Shown: positions 8,076 through 16,807, counted from the first letter of the stretch. The stretch is 64,000 bases of DNA from Caldifermentibacillus hisashii (GCF_027568575.1 NZ_JANUVP010000003.1); one strand, 5' to 3'. Translations and numbers: made by a program. Notes: generated by a model from the sequence alone, not told the origin.

Positions 8076-8582
8076 ATGAAAAACAAATTAGTCATTATCG
8101 GTATGCCGGGGAGTGGAAAAACGACCATTGGCAAACTGGTAGCAGAGAAAACCGGAAAGCCTTTTATCGACTTGGATGAATTTATTGTGGAGTGGACAGA
8201 AAAGACAATCCCCCAGTTATTTGAAAATGGAGAAGACCATTTTCGTGAAATTGAATCAATGGCTTGCATGGAAATTGCTAAGCGAAAGGGTTTGATTGTC
8301 TCAACCGGCGGCGGTGTCATCAAAAAACCAATCAATATAGAATTGTTGGGTGACAATGGGGTTATCGTCTTTTTAGATCGGCCGGTAGATTTAATCATGG
8401 CGGACATCATCGTCCAATCCAGACCATTGTTAAAAGATGGGAAGGAAAAACTGCTCACCCTTTATGAAGAACGGTACGAGTTATATAAAAAATATGCAGA
8501 TGAGATTATTGTTAACGACCGCATCATTGAAGAAGTTTGTTCTGACTTTATAGCGATTATGAATAAATATGTAATGTTGTAA
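8076..8582 (+). CDS. aroK: Shikimate kinase
   Basis: This enzyme phosphorylates shikimate at the 3-OH with ATP. 168 residues of the NMP-kinase fold: Walker A GMPGSGKTT at residues 9-17, the shikimate-binding D-L-D motif (FIDLDEFIV) and FREIESMA, then the STGGGVI loop, and the lid arginine in QSRPLL. It is the last gene of the operon, 13 bp after aroE, and is followed at once by a Rho-independent terminator. The ribosome site (AATGAGTGA) is weak, suggesting coupling to aroE translation. With aroB, aroA, aroC, pheA and aroE it leaves only AroD and DAHP synthase to be supplied from elsewhere. Confidence 0.96.
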   Translation: MKNKLVIIGMPGSGKTTIGKLVAEKTGKPFIDLDEFIVEWTEKTIPQLFENGEDHFREIESMACMEIAKRKGLIVSTGGGVIKKPINIELLGDNGVIVFLDRPVDLIMADIIVQSRPLLKDGKEKLLTLYEERYELYKKYADEIIVNDRIIEEVCSDFIAIMNKYVML

Positions 8583-8612
8583 AAGGGCTGCATAATTTGC
8601 AGTCCTTTTTTT
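8582..8612 (+). terminator. Terminator of the aro operon
   Basis: Stem AGGGCTGC / GCAGTCCT (one G-T pair) with a 7-nt loop, followed by a run of seven T. It begins at the aroK stop codon. Confidence 0.85.
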
Positions 8613-8639
8613 GTAAAGAAAAATTAAATTCGTTTATCG

Positions 8640-9899
8640 TTAACCTTTTGTGTTCTTGTTCATAACTGATACTTTTTGCAGTACAGGTTTTCCGGCAAAC
8701 AATCCCGTATACATCAGCAAAATTCCCATCATGATAATCACACCGATATAAACCGACATCATCGACGGAACCAAGAATGCTCCAATAATAATTGTTGAAC
8801 GGGCGATTAAATCAGCCCCACTAAAAGAGACATTTGAAAAAGCGGAGTATGACCCGCGTTTATCATCCGGAATCATGTTCGATTGCTCGGTCTTTCGAAT
8901 TGGTGAGTAAATCAGTTCGCCAACTGTTGCAATAAAATTAAATAAGACTAACAGATACCAAATGTTTGCCGAAGTGACCGTCACATAGCCAATCCCATAA
9001 AGCAAAAGTCCAACCAATAAACCTTTTTGCTTGCTGAAATGATTAACCATTCGATTTATAAAAAATGTCAAAAACACAACCAGCAATGTATTTTCGATAT
9101 TGAGAATACTCAACATGCGAACCCCGTCAACCGTAAAACCGCCAAAATCAATCGGCTCAAATTCATTTGCTAACCGGACACCAATATAACTGCTCATCGA
9201 AAATTCTGCAGCAAAAATGAACATTGATCCGACTACCACTTTGACAAAAGGAGCATCCTTAATGGCAACTTTGTAATTGCTTAATACATCAAGAATAACA
9301 TTATTATGCTGCTTTTTTAATTGCTTTACAGAAACATCTTGAAGCCACAACCAATAGGCAACAGGCAAACAAGATGATGTAAAAGTGAGAACGGCAAACA
9401 ATTCGATTTGATGATTTACATAAAACATGCCGCCAAGAGCCGTCCCAATCGCCAGAGATAAATTGACTAGCCAATAATCAATCACATACACTGATTTTCG
9501 ATTCTCGGGTGTTGTTGAATCAATTATGATTGCCTCCATTGCCGGACTACCGAGCCGTGACACAACAATAAAAATAATATAACTAACTGCAAACAACCCA
9601 ATCAACCGGTCACTTGGGAGTAAACTCAACGTCATCAAAAGGAACGTCATCGCACTTAAAGAAGAAGTAATCAGTAATACCTTTTTACGCGGAAAACGAT
9701 CAGAAATATATCCCCCAATCAAGTTCACAATGAAACTAATAAAAACGGTCACAATTAAAAATGAACCGGCCCAAATTTTTCCTTTTTCTTGGGCAAAAAA
9801 TAAGGCCATAAAGGGCATTACGGATGAGGAAACGGTTCGATTAAGAAATGAGGTAATTAATCGGACTTTAATATTTTGCGGATATTCGTGCCATTTCAT
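8640..9899 (-). CDS. MFS transporter (drug/solute efflux type)
   Basis: A 419-residue protein with about 12 predicted membrane segments in two halves, and the MFS loop signature between TM2 and TM3 (GGYISDRFPRKKVLL). This is the DHA-type pattern of proton-coupled exporters. Substrate unknown. It is transcribed divergently from an SgrR-like regulator with 97 bp between the two starts. This MFS/SgrR pairing recurs in Firmicutes and suggests that the regulator senses a ligand related to what the transporter moves. The start at 9899 has a weak purine stretch (GGGGGTCTTCCAA) upstream. Confidence 0.88.
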   Translation of the reverse strand: MKWHEYPQNIKVRLITSFLNRTVSSSVMPFMALFFAQEKGKIWAGSFLIVTVFISFIVNLIGGYISDRFPRKKVLLITSSLSAMTFLLMTLSLLPSDRLIGLFAVSYIIFIVVSRLGSPAMEAIIIDSTTPENRKSVYVIDYWLVNLSLAIGTALGGMFYVNHQIELFAVLTFTSSCLPVAYWLWLQDVSVKQLKKQHNNVILDVLSNYKVAIKDAPFVKVVVGSMFIFAAEFSMSSYIGVRLANEFEPIDFGGFTVDGVRMLSILNIENTLLVVFLTFFINRMVNHFSKQKGLLVGLLLYGIGYVTVTSANIWYLLVLFNFIATVGELIYSPIRKTEQSNMIPDDKRGSYSAFSNVSFSGADLIARSTIIIGAFLVPSMMSVYIGVIIMMGILLMYTGLFAGKPVLQKVSVMNKNTKG

Positions 9900-9930
9900 T
9901 TGGAAGACCCCCTTATGTTTAGTATATTAA

Positions 9931-9981
9931 AATAGACATATATAAAAATAAATAGACAATATTAAATATTTTTGTCTACTT
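9931..9981. promoter_or_regulatory. Repeated operator-like octamers between MFS and SgrR-like genes
   Basis: Two direct copies of AAATAGACA lie 20 bp apart (cores 9931-9938 and 9951-9958), and a near-inverted copy TGTCTACTT lies at 9973-9981. They fill the short divergent intergenic space. Helical phasing of the direct copies fits binding by a dimeric regulator, presumably the adjacent SgrR-like protein; this is inference. Confidence 0.4.
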
Positions 9982-9996
9982 TTAGGTGGGAACAAA

Positions 9997-11649
9997 ATGA
10001 ATGAGTATTTATTTACACTATGGAAATCTGTTGAATCAGGGCCGGTTCGAGTAGAGGATATGGCACAAATTTTACATTTAAGTCCAAAACAAACGGCTCG
10101 CTATATAAAAACATGGGAAAGGGAAGGTTGGCTTTCATTTACATCAGGACGTGGTCGCGGGAATGTATCGAAATTAACATGGTTGAAAAATGTTGAAGAA
10201 GTTTATGAACAAGAGTTAACTACAATGATTGAAGAGGAGCCGATTGAAAAAAGTAGCAAATATTTATTGATGGATTGGTCTCAGGAGCGAAAAACAAGGT
10301 TACTAAACCATTTTCAATCAAAGTTCGGATTCAAACAAACTGTCTATGAAATCGATCAACTCATCATTCCCCGCAAATATCCATTTCATTCTCTTCACCC
10401 GTTGGATGCCGTCCATGTACACCTGGCAAATTTGGTGGCAACGGTCTATAACCGGTTAGTGGCCATCGATGAAAGAGGAGGAGTGGAACCGGAAATTGCC
10501 CATAGTTGGAATATGACTCCAACAAAGCTTAGACTTTATTTAAAAAAAGATGTGAAATTTCATGACGGGTCTATTTTAACGGCGAATGATGTTGTCCAAT
10601 GTTTAGAGAACATGAGAAAGCAACCTCAATATGCGAACCTTTGGCAACCGGTTGAACGAATTCGTGCCGTAACACCGCTTGTCATCGATATCGATACACC
10701 GAATGGTTGCAGCTATACCCTTCAGCTGTTGGGAACAATCATTGCCAGCATTTATAAAGAAACGGATCATGGATTAGTTGGAACAGGTCCTTTTTATGTT
10801 GCTGAAAATAGTGAGGTGAAAACAAAATTAATTGCTTTTAAAGAACATTTTCAGGAACGGCCGCTCCTTGACGAAATTGAATTTATCCAAGTACCGAAAG
10901 ACTATGATTTCATCTATACTTCTAATTTGAAAAAAGAGCCCGAGTCTACTTTTGTCTTTAAAAGTCATTCCGGATTCGGTGTTGTTATAATGAACGCCAA
11001 TCGAAATTCGGATATCAGCCGGCAAGAGGTACGCGATTACATTCATTCGGTTATTGCGGGGCATCGCCATGAAGTAACTGGTGTATATGAAAAAATGGTA
11101 CCCAATCATGCGAGCTGCTTATCGCATAAGAAAGAGCCATACCCGATTCCTAAGGTAGAGCGACCTCGTTTTTACGCACCGCTGATCCTTATGCAACGGA
11201 AATGGAATGAACCGATGACAAACTGGTTGAAAGAGATTTTGGAAGAGGCAGGGGTTCCGATTGAAGTAAAGTGGCTGACCTTTGAGGAATCAGTATATGA
11301 AAAAACGAAACAGGAAGAAGTGGATCTCTATATTCACGGAGAAATTTTTGAAATGAACGAAACCTTTTCTTTTTACTATTTTTTAAAAAACGGATATTCG
11401 CCACTTGCCAGTATTTTGAACAATGATCTCGGATTAAAAAGACAAGTGGATAGGTATGTTCAGACGCCGTTTGAAAAGTGGGATGATCTTCATGAACAAA
11501 TGGAAAAATTGTTGATTGAAAAGTCGATTATGATTCCGCTGTATCATCAAAAAAAGGAAATTCCATTTTCAAATGATATCATGAATATCCAGATGAAGCA
11601 TTTTGGCTATGTTGATTTTTCTAAGCTTTGGGTCCGTCCGGAAATATAA
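9997..11649 (+). CDS. SgrR-family transcriptional regulator with solute-binding domain
   Basis: 550 residues. The N-terminal 110 or so form a winged helix-turn-helix of the SgrR_N type (EDMAQILHLSPKQTARYIKTW, then a GRGRGN turn). Residues about 150-500 resemble an SBP_bac_5 oligopeptide/solute-binding fold without signal peptide (HSLHPLDAV, then VKFHDGSILTANDVV, the family hallmark). Such proteins sense a small molecule in the cytosol and control a neighbouring gene. The divergent MFS gene is the obvious target. A GGTGGGAACAAA ribosome site supports ATG 9997. The ligand is not known. Confidence 0.88.
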   Translation: MNEYLFTLWKSVESGPVRVEDMAQILHLSPKQTARYIKTWEREGWLSFTSGRGRGNVSKLTWLKNVEEVYEQELTTMIEEEPIEKSSKYLLMDWSQERKTRLLNHFQSKFGFKQTVYEIDQLIIPRKYPFHSLHPLDAVHVHLANLVATVYNRLVAIDERGGVEPEIAHSWNMTPTKLRLYLKKDVKFHDGSILTANDVVQCLENMRKQPQYANLWQPVERIRAVTPLVIDIDTPNGCSYTLQLLGTIIASIYKETDHGLVGTGPFYVAENSEVKTKLIAFKEHFQERPLLDEIEFIQVPKDYDFIYTSNLKKEPESTFVFKSHSGFGVVIMNANRNSDISRQEVRDYIHSVIAGHRHEVTGVYEKMVPNHASCLSHKKEPYPIPKVERPRFYAPLILMQRKWNEPMTNWLKEILEEAGVPIEVKWLTFEESVYEKTKQEEVDLYIHGEIFEMNETFSFYYFLKNGYSPLASILNNDLGLKRQVDRYVQTPFEKWDDLHEQMEKLLIEKSIMIPLYHQKKEIPFSNDIMNIQMKHFGYVDFSKLWVRPEI

Positions 11650-12113
11650 TTCATGCATATACGATTGTATTATCTGACTTTTGTAGGATTTCTCCAATTC
11701 TTCCGGGAATCTACGAAATGAAGAGGCCATACCCTAATCGTTTATAAAAATCAGAAGAGGATAGGAAATGCATTTTGTAAAACCGCTGAAGAGTAACTTT
11801 TTTTGGTGTTACAAATGGACGATTTAAAGACGCAATTTTTGTTTTCACATTTTTAAAATTTTCCAATTATGATAAACTAGTTATATATTGTCACTGGATT
11901 TAAAAAAAAAAATTTACACTAGATATTGTAATTGCTTTAATTTTCAGACATTACGTGTTTTGCTTAAATATGGCTTTTTGGGGCGAATCATATGGGCTTG
12001 CCTTAAATTTTTTCAAAAACATACCATGAACGCATAATATTTTGTGTCTTATCAATTGATACCGTGAAGTACTTATTGTCGTTTGAATATGGTATTGGGG
12101 GAAATAAATAAAA
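11650..12113 (+). other. 464-bp leader/intergenic region before aroD
   Basis: No convincing gene. The region is AT-rich with long A and T runs (11905-11925). It holds a 12-bp palindrome TATCAATTGATA at 12050-12061 and a 19-codon ORF at 11970-12029 with Phe, Trp and Tyr codons but no ribosome site or downstream terminator. It probably carries the aroD promoter; no element could be assigned firmly. Confidence 0.4.
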
Positions 12114-12875
12114 ATGTTGAAAATAAAAGATATTGAAATTGGCGAAGGAATACCAAAAGTGATCATTCCGCTGATGGGAACAACGGATCAAGAATTACTT
12201 GAAGAATTGGAAGAAATTAAAGATTTGAAACCTGATATAATTGAATGGCGTGCAGATGCTTATTCAAAAGTTGAAGATTTAGCAGCAATAAAAAATCTAC
12301 TTGAAAAAATGAGTACCCAACTGTTCAATATTCCGCTCATTTTTACGTTCCGTACGCATAAAGAGGGCGGGATGAAAGAAATTGCCGGAGACTATTATTT
12401 GAAACTATTAAAAACCGTTATCCAAACAAAAAGAGCAGATCTTGTTGATATTGAACTATCCAGCGGTGAAACAATTGTAAAAGAAGTTGTGGCTTTAGCT
12501 GAAGAAAATGGAGTTTATATGATTATTTCAAACCACGATTTCCAGCAAACGCCAACAAAGGATGAAATAATTCGCCGGCTTGAGACCATGCAATTGCTTG
12601 GTGGTCATATCTCAAAAATCGCCGTTATGCCGAAAAATGTTCAAGATATTCTTACCTTACTAGATGCTACGATTACGATGAAAAATAAGGATAGAGACCA
12701 TCCGCTCATTACGATGGCCATGGGTCCCCTTGGATTAATCAGTCGTTTATCCGGAGAACTGTTCGGCTCAGCTTGTACGTTTGGAGCCGGTAGAACCGCT
12801 TCGGCACCGGGGCAAATTCCTGCCGATGATTTAAGACACGTATTGAACATCTTTCATAAATATTTTGAAGCATGA
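12114..12875 (+). CDS. aroD: 3-dehydroquinate dehydratase, type I
   Basis: This enzyme dehydrates 3-dehydroquinate to 3-dehydroshikimate through a Schiff base; it supplies the step missing from the upstream aro operon. 253 residues, TIM barrel. Conserved parts are IIEWRAD (residues 42-48), the catalytic His141 in SNHDF and the Schiff-base Lys168 in SKIAVM. The C-terminal FGAGRTASAPGQI substrate loop is intact. The start ATG has a TTGGGGGAAA site 12-13 bp upstream, slightly long. It is followed by a homoserine dehydrogenase gene 69 bp downstream, without a terminator between. Confidence 0.96.
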   Translation: MLKIKDIEIGEGIPKVIIPLMGTTDQELLEELEEIKDLKPDIIEWRADAYSKVEDLAAIKNLLEKMSTQLFNIPLIFTFRTHKEGGMKEIAGDYYLKLLKTVIQTKRADLVDIELSSGETIVKEVVALAEENGVYMIISNHDFQQTPTKDEIIRRLETMQLLGGHISKIAVMPKNVQDILTLLDATITMKNKDRDHPLITMAMGPLGLISRLSGELFGSACTFGAGRTASAPGQIPADDLRHVLNIFHKYFEA

Positions 12876-12944
12876 AGGTATATTTAGCATTAAAAAGATG
12901 TGAGCTTATTTAACAAAAGAAAAGCAGTCAGGAAAGGATTTATC

Positions 12945-13967
12945 ATGGAAAAAAGAATAATTATTACAGGATACGGTGTTGTCGCCAAGGAATTTTGTAA
13001 ACTATTGTTGAGCCATTCCGAATCAATTAAAAATATGTACGGTTTCCATCCAAAAGTGACAGGTATTATTGGTACAAAAGGGATGCTTTATGAAGCAGAA
13101 GGGATCTCTTTGGACAAATTGATGAATTATGACGTTGGATCCAATGCACTTACTCAATATGCCGAGGAAAAAAATATTTTTTTAGTCCCTCCAAAATGGA
13201 ATGGTGATGTCCTTGTTGAATGTACACCAACCGATATTAAGACCGGCGAGCCGGGATTATCGTACATACTAAATGCCATCGAAGCAGGAATGGCTATTGT
13301 TTCTGCTTCAAAAGGGGCGCTTGTTCATTCTTTTAAAAGAATAAAAGAAGCAGCTCGGAAAAAGGGGGTCAGTATGAAATTCAGTGGGGCAACCGCGGCT
13401 GCACTGCCGACCATGGATATTGGCGGGTATAGTTTGGCCGGCGCAACAATAACAAGGATTGAGGGAATTTTAAACGGGACCACAAACTTTATTTTGACTA
13501 CCATGGCCGACAACAATCTATCATTCGATGAAGCTTTAAAAGTCGCTCAAATGAAAGGAATTGCCGAGAGGAACCCGAGTTTAGATGTGAAAGGCTATGA
13601 TAGTGCAGGTAAAATTTTATTACTTACGAACGGGTTATTGGAAACGAGTTTTTCCTTAAACGATATCCAAATTGAGGGAATTGAACATGTCACAAAAGAG
13701 AAAATAAATGAAGCACAGGAGAAGAATGAACGAATAAAATTATTGGCCAGTGTCATTTTAAAAAATGAACATCTTTCCCTTGAGGTAAGACCACGAACCA
13801 TTCCGCCTTCTAATCCTTTGTATTATGTAAATGGAACAAATAAAGGAATTGTATTTGAAACGCAAGAAATGGGTACTGTTTGCGTAACAGGCGGTGCATC
13901 ACATCCGAGAGGAGCAGCGGCAGCAGTATTAAAAGATGTCATAAATTTATATCGGAGAGATTTGTAA
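12945..13967 (+). CDS. hom: Homoserine dehydrogenase (short form, no ACT domain)
   Basis: This enzyme reduces aspartate semialdehyde to homoserine, the branch point to threonine and methionine. 340 residues: a Rossmann fold (TGYGVVAKEF), SASKGALVHS, and the catalytic domain with ILNGTTNFIL and DVKGYDSAGK, whose lysine is catalytic. The C-terminal ACT domain present in the 430-residue B. subtilis enzyme is absent, so threonine feedback through that domain is not expected. ATG 12945 has an AGGAAAGGA ribosome site; the longer frame from 12900 has none. It is probably cotranscribed with aroD, an unusual pairing; thrB and thrC are not nearby. Confidence 0.88.
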   Translation: MEKRIIITGYGVVAKEFCKLLLSHSESIKNMYGFHPKVTGIIGTKGMLYEAEGISLDKLMNYDVGSNALTQYAEEKNIFLVPPKWNGDVLVECTPTDIKTGEPGLSYILNAIEAGMAIVSASKGALVHSFKRIKEAARKKGVSMKFSGATAAALPTMDIGGYSLAGATITRIEGILNGTTNFILTTMADNNLSFDEALKVAQMKGIAERNPSLDVKGYDSAGKILLLTNGLLETSFSLNDIQIEGIEHVTKEKINEAQEKNERIKLLASVILKNEHLSLEVRPRTIPPSNPLYYVNGTNKGIVFETQEMGTVCVTGGASHPRGAAAAVLKDVINLYRRDL

Positions 13968-14029
13968 TTTGTATGTAACATGAAGAGTGTCTTTTGAACG
14001 TCGTAAATGGAAAGCGGGTAACTCTCTAT

Positions 14030-14205
14030 TTTGTTGACGAGATACATTTTCGTCGACTTTTTTAGGCTAGAAAGTCTAATTTTTGGCGACGAGACCGGAA
14101 CTCGTCACCATTTTGCGGTGAGAAATGCTCATTTTTGGCGACGAGACCGGAACTCGTTACCATTTTGAGGCGAGAATTACTCAAATTTGACGACGAACCC
14201 TCTTT
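14030..14205. repeat. Tandem ~52-bp hairpin repeats
   Basis: Two near-identical units begin at 14080 and 14132 (period 52), each starting TTTTTGGCGACGAGACCGGA. They are flanked by degenerate copies at about 14030-14079 and 14184-14205. Each unit contains a hairpin, ACGAG-ACCGGAA-CTCGT; in the first degenerate copy the arms are TCGACGA/TCGTCGA with a different loop. The change of arm sequence with pairing kept suggests that the structure is conserved. The region lies between hom and the hemolysin III gene and has no coding capacity. Confidence 0.65.
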
Positions 14206-14291
14206 GGGATACAAACCTCAAGTAAATATTCACCTTTCCTTGTTAAAAATTAATTGATAAAATTAATTGATAAAGATTGGAGATGATAGTT

Positions 14292-14933
14292 TTGGCGGAA
14301 ACACACAGATTTACAAAAGGGGAGGAGATTGCAAATGCTGTCACTCACGGAATCGGGGCTTTATTAAGTATAGCGGCACTCGTCATCCTTATTGTTTCGT
14401 CTTCAATAAACGGAACTGCAATTCATGTTGTGAGTTTTACAATTTTCGGGGCGACAATGGTTTTATTATATACATCATCTACGCTTGTTCACGCCCTTCC
14501 CCAAGGAAAAGCGAAAGATGTTTTCGAAATACTGGATCATTCATCCATATATTTGTTTATTGCTGGATCCTATACGCCCATAACATTACTTGTTATAAAA
14601 GGTGGTCTGGGTTGGACTTTGTTCGGTATTGTTTGGGGCCTTGCCATTGGTGGAATTGTTTTTAAATCTTTCTTTGTGAAAAAATATTTATTTACATCGA
14701 CGATTTTGTACGTATTAATGGGTTGGCTAGTTGTCATCGGTTGGAAGCAAATTGTCGAAAATATGCCATTCAATGGTGTTGTATTACTTGTAATCGGAGG
14801 CGTTTTTTATACAATCGGAGCAATTTTTTATGTTTGGCGTGGATTTAAATTTCATCATATGATTTGGCACTTGTTCGTTATTGCCGGAACCGTTGCCCAT
14901 TTCTTTTGTGTATTGTTTTATCTACTACCTTAA
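14292..14933 (+). CDS. Hemolysin III / PAQR-family membrane protein
   Basis: About 213 residues with seven hydrophobic segments. The family hallmarks are present: KGEEIANAVTHGIG at the N-terminus, STLVHAL and the DHSSIYLFIAGSYTP block in the middle, and the C-terminal HHMIWHLFV-AGTVAHFF histidines. These are the conserved Ser, His and Asp of the CREST superfamily, likely a metal site. Its physiological role in bacteria is uncertain, despite the haemolysin name. The start is probably the TTG at 14292 (GGAGATGA site 8 bp upstream), which gives the family's usual N-terminus; ATG 14283 is an alternative. It is followed directly by a terminator. Confidence 0.88.
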   Translation: MAETHRFTKGEEIANAVTHGIGALLSIAALVILIVSSSINGTAIHVVSFTIFGATMVLLYTSSTLVHALPQGKAKDVFEILDHSSIYLFIAGSYTPITLLVIKGGLGWTLFGIVWGLAIGGIVFKSFFVKKYLFTSTILYVLMGWLVVIGWKQIVENMPFNGVVLLVIGGVFYTIGAIFYVWRGFKFHHMIWHLFVIAGTVAHFFCVLFYLLP

Positions 14934-14981
14934 AACAAACCGCAGTCCTAAACAGTACGGGGGCTGTGGTTTGTTTATTTT
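14933..14981 (+). terminator. Rho-independent terminator after the hemolysin III gene
   Basis: A 13-bp stem AAACAAACCGCAG / CTGTGGTTTGTTT (one G-T pair) encloses an 18-nt loop and is followed by ATTTTAT. Confidence 0.85.
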
Positions 14982-15581
14982 ATACATTGAAAACGGATAT
15001 AAAGCAGGATAGAATAATAATAGATTGATAGAAAGAAAAATTATGAAAAGAGGGGAAACGTTGATAAAAGGAATCGGTAAAAAACCGTTCACTGTAAACA
15101 ATGTGATGTAGATATTACCCCTTTTACATTCACACATGCGTATACCATTGCTATTGTGAAGCAGCAATATAAATAATCCTAGAAAGATTTAGGCCGTTTG
15201 AAATGATTTAGACGGTCTTTCTTTTTAAAGACTATTTTTTGTGTATAACAATAAAAATATATATAAAAGTCTGAAAAAATATTGACAAGTATTTGACCTT
15301 TTAGTATATTAATAAATAAATCTTCAATGGTTCTTGTTTGCCAATTATGTATCCTACAACAATCCTTACACAATTCACTCCAAAATGTAAACGCTAACAT
15401 ATACCAATCAATATCAACCATTTATAAAAATAGGTTTGTTTTTGCTACGAGAGAAACTAGAAAAGGACCACATGAAATATATATAGACTAATATTCTTCC
15501 TAAAGGGGCAAACCGGACCGAAGTTTTCTAAAAAAAACCGATTAAATGATTCATTCAAATCATTCAAAGGGGGACATGTAC
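14982..15581 (+). other. 600-bp region without a recognised gene
   Basis: A TTG-started ORF of only 16 codons (about 15060-15110) has a GAGGGG ribosome site, and a different frame stays open downstream to about 15175, so a frameshifted tiny gene is possible. A hairpin with T-tail (15181-15227) follows. From 15230 to 15545 the DNA is very AT-rich with no pattern that could be named. The alcohol dehydrogenase promoter presumably lies in its last part. Confidence 0.35.
15181..15227 (+). terminator. Terminator-like hairpin
   Basis: AGAAAGA...CCGT pairs with ACGG-TCTTTCT with a 6-nt one-sided bulge, followed by TTTTT. It would end any short transcript from 15.0-15.18 kb. Confidence 0.55.
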
Positions 15582-16634
15582 ATGAAAGCTGCACAAATTG
15601 TTGAGTTAAGAAAACCGTTACGGGTAGGTGAAGTGCCGGATCCGACGCCGGGACCACATGATGTCATTGTTAAAGTGGAAGCAAGCGGGGTTTGTAGAAG
15701 TGATTGGCATGCATGGATGGGGGATATGGGGTGGCTTGGTATAAAGCCTGAACTACCGATTATTCCTGGACATGAAATGGGAGGCGTTGTTGTCGAAGTT
15801 GGGAAAGAAATCAATAATTTTAAGCCGGGCGATCGTGTGACGACACCGTTTCATGAATCCTGTGCCCATTGTTCCTACTGTCTAAGCGGCAGGTCTAATC
15901 TATGTGAACATGTTAGAGTGCATGGAATGGTCAATGACGGGGCTTATGCAGAATATATTCGCATCCCACAAGGTGATTTTAATTTGGTTCATCTCCCTGA
16001 TGAAGTTGATGCGATAACGGCTGCTGCCATTGGCTGTCGCTATATGACCGGATTCCACGGTGTCGTCAAAACAAATATACGTCCCGGTGATTGGCTTGTT
16101 GTTAATGGTTCCGGTGGGGTCGGATTATCCGCTATTCAAGTCGCCAACGCTTTAGGTGCACAAGTTATTGCAGTAGATATTGATGATAAAAAGCTTGAAA
16201 TGGCTCAAAAAGAGGGAGCAGTGGTCACAATTAATGCTCGTAAGGAAGTTGTCCCCAAAGCTGTGCAGGAAATCACAAAAGGCGGTGCCCATGCTTCCAT
16301 TGATGCACTTGGTATAAAAGAAACTATTGTAAATTCCATTTTATCACTTAGAAAGGGTGGTCGCCATGTCCAAATCGGACTTACAACCAGCAGTGAATCA
16401 GGTGTTGTCGACATTCCCATTGATATGGTGACAATGATGGAATTGGAAGTGGTTGGAAGCCTGGGGAATCCCCGCACCGAATATGATGGATTATTGCGAC
16501 TGATCGCCCGAGGGAAATTAAATCCAAAATCACTTGTATCTCGTGAAATTTCTCTAAATGATGTAACGGATGTATTTAACGACATGTCAAATTATCAAAC
16601 ATATGGATTTAATATCATAACAGATTTTAGTTAA
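15582..16634 (+). CDS. Zinc-dependent alcohol dehydrogenase (MDR family)
   Basis: A 350-residue medium-chain dehydrogenase, NAD(P)-linked oxidation of an alcohol. Catalytic zinc ligands Cys38 (GVCRSDWHAW) and His64 (PGHE), and the structural zinc set Cys94, Cys97, Cys100 and Cys108, are all present. The Rossmann motif is NGSGGVGLSAIQ. The VDID segment after strand 2 points to NAD rather than NADP. ATG 15582 is 8 bp from AAGGGGG; ATG 15576 is too close. It resembles the Firmicute zinc-dependent alcohol dehydrogenases with a broad primary alcohol range, but the substrate is not certain. No operon partner. Confidence 0.92.
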   Translation: MKAAQIVELRKPLRVGEVPDPTPGPHDVIVKVEASGVCRSDWHAWMGDMGWLGIKPELPIIPGHEMGGVVVEVGKEINNFKPGDRVTTPFHESCAHCSYCLSGRSNLCEHVRVHGMVNDGAYAEYIRIPQGDFNLVHLPDEVDAITAAAIGCRYMTGFHGVVKTNIRPGDWLVVNGSGGVGLSAIQVANALGAQVIAVDIDDKKLEMAQKEGAVVTINARKEVVPKAVQEITKGGAHASIDALGIKETIVNSILSLRKGGRHVQIGLTTSSESGVVDIPIDMVTMMELEVVGSLGNPRTEYDGLLRLIARGKLNPKSLVSREISLNDVTDVFNDMSNYQTYGFNIITDFS

Positions 16635-16707
16635 ACTTGTTATTAGAAGGTGTTGGCTATAATAGTGGTAAACTCTTATTATCTAGAAAATGCAACAAGC
16701 AGATTTC

Positions 16708-16807
16708 AATAAAGTGAAACTTCTATCCGTGGGGGGTTCTTCATCTCCACCTATCTTCTTTGTAATCTCGAAAATCTTTAGGTGACTCGCCATTAAGGTG
16801 GGATAAA
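16708..16807 (+). repeat. Dispersed GGATAAA-type repeat, copy A
   Basis: It begins AAAGTGAAACTTCTATCCGT with a G-run, contains CTCCACCTATCTTCTTTGTA followed by TCGAAAATCTTTAGGTG, and ends AAGGTGGGATAAA. The same ordered blocks recur at 21377-21453, 22098-22267 and twice in 30018-30322. It is non-coding and lies between genes. Confidence 0.7.

Noticed and set aside
11970..12029. Second aromatic leader peptide before aroD
   Set aside because: It has five aromatic codons in 19, but no ribosome binding site precedes it and no terminator follows before aroD. Not reported as a gene.
14030..14205. CRISPR array
   Set aside because: Only two good units, no spacer-like unique sequence and no cas genes; the units repeat over their full length.
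15033..15180. Small gene between hemolysin III and alcohol dehydrogenase genes
   Set aside because: A ribosome site is present, but the first frame ends after 16-22 codons and needs a frameshift to continue; no family recognised.
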